Origin: Mycolicibacterium aichiense
GTDB taxonomy: Bacteria; Actinomycetota; Actinomycetes; Mycobacteriales; Mycobacteriaceae
Direction: 5' to 3'
DNA length: 64,000 nt
NCBI RefSeq assembly: GCF_010726245.1
Contig: NZ_AP022561.1
Location: forward strand, 4,650,001 to 4,714,000
The notes under the pieces were generated by a model. That model was not told the origin of the DNA. It saw nothing but the letters and a program-made list of their open reading frames with translations, and searched no databases. Shown here piece after piece: positions 1 through 5,741 of this stretch. Within the stretch, counting starts at the first letter, position 1; each line of letters begins with the position of its first letter. Both the position numbers and the translations under genes were made by a program.

Positions 1-1
1 G

Positions 2-634
2 CGCGGCGAGTTCCGGATCGGCACCGGCGGCGGTGTGGAGAACACCTCGATCCCGATGCTGCTGGGCGCGTTGCGCAAGGCTCACCCGGGCATCGACATA
101 CACCTCACCGAAGCGACGAGTACGCCCCTACTGGACATGGTGGTTCAGGGCCGGCTGCACGTCGCGGTGATCGCCCGACCGGACGGCACCCTGCCGGCGA
201 CGATCGCGAGCGCCCCGATGTTCTCCGGTCACCTGGTAGCGGTCTTCGACCCGGCGGTGTTCACCTTCGCCGAACCGGTGACAATCGCCGCGCTGAGCGG
301 CCATTCGGTGATCACCTACCCCGCGTCGAGTGCGCTGCGGTCACGCCTGGACACCGCCATCGCCGAAAGCGGAGCCGACATCACGGTCAACTACGTCGCC
401 AATGACGTTCGGCTACAGGTCTCGTTCGCCCGCCAGGGTGTCGGCGTCGCAATCTCCGCAGATTCAGATCCCGCCCTGCAGGACTGCCCCGACCTTGCGA
501 TTCGCACCCTCGCCCCGAGCGTTGGCTTCGACAAAATCCTGGTGTGGCGCAACGACATCGAGCCCGCCGCCGCCACCCAGGCCTTCTTCGGCGTCTGGAA
601 GGAATTCAGCACCGCGGCGCGCGAATCGGCCTGA
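2..634 (+). CDS. LysR-family transcriptional regulator, C-terminal part (5' end outside the window)
   Basis: The frame is already open at the window edge, so the N-terminal winged HTH and linker helix are missing. What remains, about 210 residues, is a LysR-type effector-binding domain: it begins with the family's usual entry into the first lobe (GEFRIGTGGG, then a PMLLGAL helix and the 'HPGIDIHLTEA' strand) and has the alternating alpha/beta layout of a type 2 periplasmic-binding fold. Such proteins bind a small ligand and control nearby or divergent genes. The stop lies 3 bp from the convergent hydrolase stop, so the regulated gene is probably upstream of the window. The family is secure; the ligand cannot be inferred. 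Confidence 0.85.
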   Translation, partial: RGEFRIGTGGGVENTSIPMLLGALRKAHPGIDIHLTEATSTPLLDMVVQGRLHVAVIARPDGTLPATIASAPMFSGHLVAVFDPAVFTFAEPVTIAALSGHSVITYPASSALRSRLDTAIAESGADITVNYVANDVRLQVSFARQGVGVAISADSDPALQDCPDLAIRTLAPSVGFDKILVWRNDIEPAAATQAFFGVWKEFSTAARESA

Positions 635-637
635 CGG

Positions 638-1462
638 TCAGGACCGGACGAACTCGAGCAGGTCGGCGTTGATCGTCTCGGCGTGGGTGGTGGGCATTCC
701 GTGCGGGAAGCCCGCATACGTCTTGAGCGTGCCGTTGGGCAGCAGCGCCGCCGACAACGGCCCCGCGTCGGCGTAGGGGACGATCTGGTCGTCGTCGCCG
801 TGCATCACCAAGACCGGGATTCCGATCCCCTTGAGGTCTTCGGTGAAATCCGTCTGCGAGAACGCCACTACGCCGTCATAGTGGGCCTTCGCTCCGCCGG
901 TCATGCCCTGGCGCCACCAGTTCGCGACGATCGCTTCAGAGAGTTCGACTCCGTCTCGGTTGAATCCGTAGAACGGACCGGCGGCCACCTCGCGATAGAA
1001 CTCCGAACGCCGGGTCGCAACCTGCAGCTGGAAGTCGTCGAACACCGACTTCGGGAGGCCACCGGGGTTGGCGTCGGTTTGCACCATCAACGGCGGGACC
1101 GACGAGATCAAAACGGCCTTGGCGGCGCGACTTTCGCCGTGGCGGGCCAGATACCGCACCACTTCCCCGCCGCCGGTGGAGTGCCCGATGTGCACCGCGC
1201 CGTGCAGATCGAGATGGGTGACGACTGCGGCGAGGTCGTCGGCATAGTGGTCCATGTCGTGACCTTCGGAGACCTGCTCGGAGCGGCCGTGTCCGCGCCG
1301 GTCGTGAGCCACCACCCGATAACCGTGGTTGACGAAGAACATCAGCTGCGCGTCCCAGTCGTCGGAGGACAGCGGCCAGCCGTGGCTGAACACGATGGGT
1401 TGCCCTGTGCCCCAGTCCTTGTAGTAGATCTCGACGCCGTCATCGGTGGTGATCGTCGGCAT
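638..1462 (-). CDS. alpha/beta hydrolase, non-haem chloroperoxidase / arylesterase type
   Basis: This 274-residue protein is a complete alpha/beta hydrolase. The oxyanion segment is SHGWP (about 26-30). The nucleophile elbow is GHSTGG, giving Ser95. The acidic residue lies in MHGDDDQ and the catalytic His in GFPHGMP near the C-terminus. The N-terminus (TTDDGVEIYYKDWG) is typical of the cofactor-free 'chloroperoxidase' esterases, which in vivo most likely act as esterases or perhydrolases. It has no signal peptide, so it is cytosolic. It is the last gene of a short minus-strand set with a flavin reductase-type protein and a second hydrolase. The natural substrate is unknown. Confidence 0.88.
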   Translation of the reverse strand: MPTITTDDGVEIYYKDWGTGQPIVFSHGWPLSSDDWDAQLMFFVNHGYRVVAHDRRGHGRSEQVSEGHDMDHYADDLAAVVTHLDLHGAVHIGHSTGGGEVVRYLARHGESRAAKAVLISSVPPLMVQTDANPGGLPKSVFDDFQLQVATRRSEFYREVAAGPFYGFNRDGVELSEAIVANWWRQGMTGGAKAHYDGVVAFSQTDFTEDLKGIGIPVLVMHGDDDQIVPYADAGPLSAALLPNGTLKTYAGFPHGMPTTHAETINADLLEFVRS

Positions 1463-1472
1463 GGCGCCCTTT

Positions 1473-2108
1473 CTAATTCTGTTGGTCGTCAGGTCTGGTC
1501 ATGCTGAACATCGAATCGTGGGTGATCGCGGCGTATGCGGCGGGCCCGCCCGCGCGCAGGATGGGCGCCGCGGCAGCGGTGTCGTAGACGCCGTCGACCA
1601 AGAGCTTTTGGTCGATATGGACGCCGACGACTTGTCCGATGACGAGCCAACTCTGCGACTCTTGCCCGTCGATGCCGGTCAGCCGGATCAACTGGGTCAG
1701 CTTGCATTCGAAGTTCACCGGACTCTCGCCGACCCGAGGAGCACTGACGAGACGGCTCGGCTCGGGTGTCAAACCGCTGCAGGCGAATTCGTCCTCGGTC
1801 GCGGGCTTAGAAGCCGATGTCAGGTTCATCGCCTCGGCCAGCGGGCGGGTGGCCAGGTTCCAGACGAACTCTCCAGTTGCCTCGACGTTGGCCACGGTGT
1901 CTTTCCAGCCGATCGAGGAGAACCCGATCAACGGCGGGGTGTAGCTGAAGGCGTTGAAGAAACTGTAGGGCGCGAGGTTGGCTATGCCTTCGGCGCTGCG
2001 GGTGGAGATCCAGCCGATCGGGCGCGGCCCGACGATCGCGTTGAACGGATCGTGCGCAAGCCCGTGTCCGTCCTCGGGTCGGTAGAAGTGTGTGTCGCCG
2101 GCGGCCAT
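1473..2108 (-). CDS. flavin reductase-like, FMN-binding split-barrel protein
   Basis: At 211 residues it matches the DIM6/NTAB-like flavoprotein group, the split-barrel FMN-binding fold. Visible family features are the NAIVGPRPIGWIST entry, SFFNAFSYTPPLIGFSS and the VWNLATRPLAEAMN stretch. Members bind FMN and either supply reduced flavin to a monooxygenase or act as oxidoreductases themselves. Its ATG overlaps the stop of the upstream hydrolase by one base (TGATG), so translation of the two is probably coupled. The pairing with two esterase-like hydrolases suggests a small catabolic or detoxification cassette; its substrate is inference only. Confidence 0.85.
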   Translation of the reverse strand: MAAGDTHFYRPEDGHGLAHDPFNAIVGPRPIGWISTRSAEGIANLAPYSFFNAFSYTPPLIGFSSIGWKDTVANVEATGEFVWNLATRPLAEAMNLTSASKPATEDEFACSGLTPEPSRLVSAPRVGESPVNFECKLTQLIRLTGIDGQESQSWLVIGQVVGVHIDQKLLVDGVYDTAAAAPILRAGGPAAYAAITHDSMFSMTRPDDQQN

Positions 2109-2824
2109 CAGACAGTGACCTCGGTGAGCGCCGCGCTGATCAATGCTGCGACCTCCTGTGGGTGCGAGAGCGTCACCAGATGTGACGAGTTGATCTCCAT
2201 TGTGGTCGCACCGGCACGTTGATAGCCGAACCGCTGCACGTCGGGGTTGATCGCGTGGTCATCGGCGGCGACGACGGCCCAGGACCGCTTGGATCGCCAG
2301 GCGGCCCCTGGCGCCGCCTCGACGAATGCAGCGGCGGCCAGCGGTCGCTGCGAAACCGCCAGTGTGGCAATCAGTTCGGGGTCGACGTCGGCACCGATCA
2401 CCGGCCCGAAGCGCTCCGGCACAACCGTGACGTCGACGCGGGCTTCACCGGCCACCGACGCGGGCACATCGGTCTGCACCAGCGCGGCGGTCAATTCCGA
2501 ATCCGGGAAGCCGCCCTGGAGTTCGGCCAGGCTCTCACCTTCGTCGAGGGCATAGCCGGCCAGATACACCAAACCGACGACGTTGTCGGCGGCGCCGGCC
2601 ACCGTGATCACCGCACCGCCATAGGAATGACCGACGAGCAGGACGGGGCCGTCGAGCTGTTCGACGACAAACCGGATCTCGCGGGCATCTCCGAGCAGGC
2701 TGCGATTGGGCACTGCGGGTGCCAGCACCGAAATACCCTCGTCGAGCAACGCTTTCGTGACCGGGGCATATGTGGACGCATCAGCGAACGCGCCGTGGAC
2801 CAGGACAACGGTCGGTTGGGGCAC
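2108..2824 (-). CDS. alpha/beta hydrolase (small esterase-like)
   Basis: This 238-residue protein begins with the oxyanion strand VVLVHGAFAD, which places the catalytic fold at the very start with no leader peptide. The nucleophile elbow is GHSYGG, giving Ser67. A C-terminal histidine falls in 'SSHLVTLSHPQ'. This is the compact EstC/RsbQ-like alpha/beta hydrolase type that is common next to oxidoreductases in actinomycetes. It is the first gene of the set and is coupled by a one-base overlap to the flavin-reductase gene. Function beyond esterase or lactonase chemistry cannot be stated. Confidence 0.87.
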   Translation of the reverse strand: MPQPTVVLVHGAFADASTYAPVTKALLDEGISVLAPAVPNRSLLGDAREIRFVVEQLDGPVLLVGHSYGGAVITVAGAADNVVGLVYLAGYALDEGESLAELQGGFPDSELTAALVQTDVPASVAGEARVDVTVVPERFGPVIGADVDPELIATLAVSQRPLAAAAFVEAAPGAAWRSKRSWAVVAADDHAINPDVQRFGYQRAGATTMEINSSHLVTLSHPQEVAALISAALTEVTV

Positions 2825-2870
2825 AGGTGCTCAGCTCCTCAGCGGGTCGAGAGTTCGGGTCCGGGACGCG

Positions 2871-3344
2871 TCAGCGCCGGAGCAGGTAGGTGTGCTGACC
2901 GTCGAGCACCAATTCACCGCGCTGATTGTGCACGGTCGCCGCGGTGGTCACGCGGCCGAGTTCACCGGCGTCGGACAACGAGATGATCTCGAGCTGCGGG
3001 TACAGCGTGTCACCGGCGTGGACTTCGCCGAGGAAGCGACAGGACACACTCTCGAAGCTGACGAACACCTCGCCGATGATGTGGGGAAAGGGGGTGGCGC
3101 CGGGGGCGGTGAACGCCAACACCTGAAGGCCGTGCACCACCGGGGCGACATGGCCGTGCGCCCGGGCCCACTCGACGTCGTAGTGCACGGGATGGTTGTC
3201 CGCCGAGACCGCCTGAAACACCGAGGCGTGCGCGTCGGTGACAGTACGGCTGGGTGCGCGAAATATCTCGCCGACCTCGAGCTGGCCGTACGTTCTTGGT
3301 GTGACCAGCGTGAAGTTGTCGACAGAGAACCCGGACTGCGGCAC
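2871..3344 (-). CDS. MaoC-like hot-dog domain protein
   Basis: The protein has 157 residues. It carries an N-terminal helix, a 'VGEIFRAPSRTVTDAHASVFQAVSADNHPVHYD' type MaoC signature with the hydratase Asp/His pair (D..P.H), and the hot-dog strands 'DTLYPQLEI' and 'RGELVLDGQHTYLLRR'. MaoC proteins hydrate trans-2-enoyl thioesters or act as accessory acyl-CoA dehydratases. The start is a GTG with a good AAGGAG ribosome-binding site 8 nt upstream. It is the last gene before the tRNA-associated island. Substrate chain length is unknown. Confidence 0.85.
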   Translation of the reverse strand: MPQSGFSVDNFTLVTPRTYGQLEVGEIFRAPSRTVTDAHASVFQAVSADNHPVHYDVEWARAHGHVAPVVHGLQVLAFTAPGATPFPHIIGEVFVSFESVSCRFLGEVHAGDTLYPQLEIISLSDAGELGRVTTAATVHNQRGELVLDGQHTYLLRR

Positions 3345-3486
3345 GCAGCGTCTCCTTCGGACGGGCCGGTCGACGCTGACCTGCTGACGATGATGCGATC
3401 CACGCTGCCGAAATCAGCGGGCGATGTCCAAGAGGGAACGCTGCGACCAGCCATAGGCAGGGCCGATGGGTCGCCGCGGGCGGCAG

Positions 3487-3529
3487 GTGCCCCCAGTCGG
3501 ACTCGAACCGACACTGTGCGGATTTTAAG
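3487..3529 (-). repeat. left tRNA-Leu 3'-end fragment (att-like repeat 1)
   Basis: The stretch repeats the 3' half of the intact tRNA-Leu gene at about 10 kb. It has the acceptor 3' strand (GTGCCCCCAGT), a T-arm, and a 19-bp perfect match ending in the anticodon region (ACACTGTGCGGATTTTAAG, 3511-3529 against 10002-10020). Identity stops exactly after the anticodon. The T-stem differs in sequence (CGGAC...GTCGG instead of GAGAC...GTGAG) but remains base-paired, so this is a diverged tRNA end rather than random decay. It is interpreted as the outer attachment remnant of an element integrated into the tRNA gene. Confidence 0.85.
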
Positions 3530-3539
3530 ATCGCAATAC

Positions 3540-3838
3540 TAACGTTTCGCCGGCTCGCAGCCAGTCTCGGATTCTTACGGTTATTGCTCGTTCATCTCGT
3601 TAAGACATTGCACGGCAAAGGCTTTGGTTGGCGAACGATTGCGGTCCTCCTGAGTCGCTTGCGGGCTTCATGCGGACTGGCTGCGGACTGAGATCGGACT
3701 TCGCAGGGCCCATGCACCGCCCGTTCGCCGTCGGTGACTTCAAACTATGTTGGTCTTCCTGCGGGATTCTCGCGAGCATTCACTGGTTGAGACGGAACTA
3801 CTCAGCAACAGGACGCTCCGGCCGCTCTAAGTCGCTAC
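3540..3838. other. Non-coding stretch between att remnant and structured leader
   Basis: No credible coding frame is present: the open frames on both strands are short and lack codon bias or family resemblance. The stretch holds the TGCGGACTG repeats and probably the promoter that drives the downstream leader RNA. I cannot place -35/-10 boxes with confidence; a TATGTT near 3745 is only a weak -10 candidate. Confidence 0.4.
3671..3700. repeat. TGCGGACTG repeats near left island end
   Basis: Two copies of TGCGGACTG lie at 3671-3679 and 3682-3690, 11 bp apart, followed by a partial ATCGGACT at 3693-3700. The same nonamer, in the same orientation, appears at 9913-9921 and 9941-9949 (plus CGCGGACTG at 9924-9932), just inside the right end. 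Short direct repeats near both ends of an island are what arm-type integrase binding sites look like. That role is inferred, not shown. Confidence 0.5.
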
Positions 3839-3839
3839 T

Positions 3840-4130
3840 GCGGATGTCGCCGGGGGCCAGTCGCTCGCCACGGCAAGAAGCCGACTGGGCAAGGCGACGT
3901 GGGTTAGCGCCTTCTACCGCGCAAATATGAGCCGCGGCTTGTTTCCATGCGTATGATCCGATGCGGGTCCCAAGAGGGGCTAGGCCTGGCGTCGGTAGCG
4001 AGTAGGGGAACGGGTTGATCACCGCCTACTCACTCGAGGCTTCGACACGTTCGGAGCAGTGAAAGCATAATTTCGTATGACGCGAAGCCGGTTAGGGGTC
4101 GGGCGGTCCGCCTGGCCCCTAATTTCTTTG
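3840..4130 (+). ncRNA. Candidate structured RNA encoded upstream of the reverse transcriptase
   Basis: The 290 bases before the RT contain no plausible gene but hold several consecutive stems. GTCGCC (3846-3851) pairs with GGCGAC (3893-3898), enclosing CCAGTCG (3857-3863) with CGACTGG (3882-3888). AGCCGCGGCT (3930-3939) is a perfect palindrome. GAGTAGG (4000-4006) pairs with CCTACTC (4025-4031). GGCTTCG (4038-4044) pairs with CGAAGCC (4083-4089). A final hairpin with a T-rich tail spans 4092-4129. Known retrons and several defence RTs (DRT2 and DRT9 are established cases) carry a template or cofactor RNA directly upstream of the RT. The 5' end is not determined and could lie further left. Existence as a transcript is inference. 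Confidence 0.5.
4092..4129 (+). terminator. Terminator-like hairpin 20 bp before the RT start codon
   Basis: TTAGGGG (4092-4098) pairs with CCCCTAA (4116-4122), and inside it GGCG/CGCC can pair. The stem is followed directly by TTTCTTT (4123-4129). It sits immediately in front of the RT ribosome-binding site (AGGAG, 4132-4136). It could end the leader RNA so that only read-through yields RT mRNA, or it could be the 3' structural element of a functional RNA. Confidence 0.6.
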
Positions 4131-4142
4131 TAGGAGAACACG

Positions 4143-5672
4143 ATGTGGTGGAAACTGCAAGAGAAACTTGAGCTGGCGTCCAACCGACTGATCAAGGAGC
4201 ACGAAGAGTACGCCAAGTGGGTTATCGACGAAAACGCTCGCAGATCGCGACGCTGCACTGAGACGCCCGAATTGCTGAGTGTTCAGCGGCCCCCGACCTG
4301 GCAAAAAACACCTGGCTTCAACCCCTATTTAGTACGCGCCCGCGCCTCGTCCATTGCGCACGCCATGACCGCTCGCCTCAAAGGCGGCTACTACGTTCCG
4401 CACGCGCCCGCACAGTTTCAGGTAGATAAGGCTGGCGGCGGTAAGCGAACCATCACGACGTTCGAGATAGCGGACGAAGTAATTTCGAACCGGCTCCTCC
4501 GATCACTGTCCCGCAAGAACTTGTCAAAGATGAGTTCGCGATCCTACGCATACCGACCGGGCCTATCTCCACATGATGCTTTGTCCTACGCAAGGTACGA
4601 ACTCAAGACCAAGCATCGACTTTTCGTTGCAGAATACGACTTCACCAAATTCTTTGACAGAATAGATCACGACTATCTCTTCAAGGCCATGCAGCGTTTG
4701 GATATAATAATGACCCCCCTTGAGGAGAGTCTCATCCGTTCGTTTCTAAGTATCCGCCCAGTGGAAATCGAATCCACAGGCGGGGATGAAATAAAATCAG
4801 GCGCAGTAGGACTGGCCCAGGGAACGTCGATAAGCCTCTTCCTAGCGAATATCGCCGCGACCGAGATGGACCGCGAACTTGAGCGACTAGGTGTTGGCTT
4901 TGTGCGCTATGCGGACGATACGTTGATATGGAGTTCTGATTACGGACGAATCTGTAGTGCGGCCGAGCTTCTGCATGAGGCGGCCGAGCAGATAGGCTCC
5001 CCAATCAACGTCAAGAAGAGCGAAGGCATCCGCCTCCTGGTGCGGAATGCCGGAGCCAAGACGGAACTCAACAAGGCCACATCGATCAACTATTTGGGAC
5101 ATTCTTTAACACTGCGCGATATGCGTATTGGAGAAAACGCCGTTGAACGAATTAAACAAAAGATAAGCGGATTCATCTACAATAACCTCATTCGTGAACC
5201 ACTTCGCCATCAGCAGTCGCCGAGTCAACTAACAGTTAATGATCGGGACTACGTCACATGCCTATTGCAGATTCGTAGATATATATATGGCCCACTCAGC
5301 GAGAAGGAAATCCGCCGATACTTAGATGGGACGGTTCCATTCATGCGCTTTGAAGGCGTAATGGCGTTCTATCCACTAGTGAATGATAACGCACAGTTGC
5401 GCGCCCTCGATGGATGGTTATCTAACCAAGTCTGGCTCGCCACTCGCCGGCGACGTAATCTCCTAACCGAACAAGGCTTACCTACCCCGAGGCCACTCGG
5501 GTTATCGAAGCAAGAACTTGTCGGCTTCAAGACGACCTCTTCAACCAGCGGCCGTGATGTCGACCTACGAATTCCGAGCTTCCTCCGCATCTCAAAGGTT
5601 CTTCGTGAGGCAACAGAGACCTACGGATTCAGCGTTGTGCCCGGGGGCGCCACGCTGTACGCATACGACTAG
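4143..5672 (+). CDS. Reverse transcriptase, probable defence-associated (DRT/unknown-group) type
   Basis: The 509-residue protein has a full RT palm. Motif A is FVAEYDFTKFFDRIDH with Asp166. Motif B is GLAQGTSIS (Gln226-Gly227). The catalytic motif is YADD at 256-259. A downstream NYLGHSL block lies at about 316-322. There is an N-terminal helical segment of about 60 residues and a C-terminal region of about 180 residues with no recognised domain. It has no group II intron maturase or HNH region, and I see no retron VTG signature. This single-protein layout, with a non-coding leader upstream, fits the bacterial 'unknown group'/DRT reverse transcriptases. The ATG has AGGAG 6 nt upstream. Codon use is clearly less GC-rich than the host, consistent with transfer. 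RT activity is near certain; the DRT class is not assigned. Confidence 0.85.
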   Translation: MWWKLQEKLELASNRLIKEHEEYAKWVIDENARRSRRCTETPELLSVQRPPTWQKTPGFNPYLVRARASSIAHAMTARLKGGYYVPHAPAQFQVDKAGGGKRTITTFEIADEVISNRLLRSLSRKNLSKMSSRSYAYRPGLSPHDALSYARYELKTKHRLFVAEYDFTKFFDRIDHDYLFKAMQRLDIIMTPLEESLIRSFLSIRPVEIESTGGDEIKSGAVGLAQGTSISLFLANIAATEMDRELERLGVGFVRYADDTLIWSSDYGRICSAAELLHEAAEQIGSPINVKKSEGIRLLVRNAGAKTELNKATSINYLGHSLTLRDMRIGENAVERIKQKISGFIYNNLIREPLRHQQSPSQLTVNDRDYVTCLLQIRRYIYGPLSEKEIRRYLDGTVPFMRFEGVMAFYPLVNDNAQLRALDGWLSNQVWLATRRRRNLLTEQGLPTPRPLGLSKQELVGFKTTSSTSGRDVDLRIPSFLRISKVLREATETYGFSVVPGGATLYAYD

Positions 5673-5690
5673 CGAGACCTGCTCATATTA

Positions 5691-5713
5691 GTGCCCCCAA
5701 TGAGACTCGAACC
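5691..5713 (-). repeat. internal tRNA-Leu 3'-end fragment (att-like repeat 2)
   Basis: GTGCCCCCAATGAGACTCGA at 5691-5710 matches the end of the intact tRNA-Leu (9978-9997) with a single mismatch and then diverges within a few bases. It starts 18 bp after the RT stop. A third copy of the tRNA end inside the island is expected if two elements inserted one after the other at the same tRNA gene, so it marks the border between the RT compartment and the ATPase/HEPN/integrase compartment. Confidence 0.75.
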
Positions 5714-5741
5714 GGGCCGACCGGACGACTTGGGGCCCAAC

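Noticed and set aside
4143..5672. RT as a group II intron or retron
   Set aside because: No intron ribozyme 5'/3' ends, maturase or endonuclease domain were found. Retron-type VTG and msr-msd pairing were not recognised, though a retron cannot be fully excluded without profile searches.
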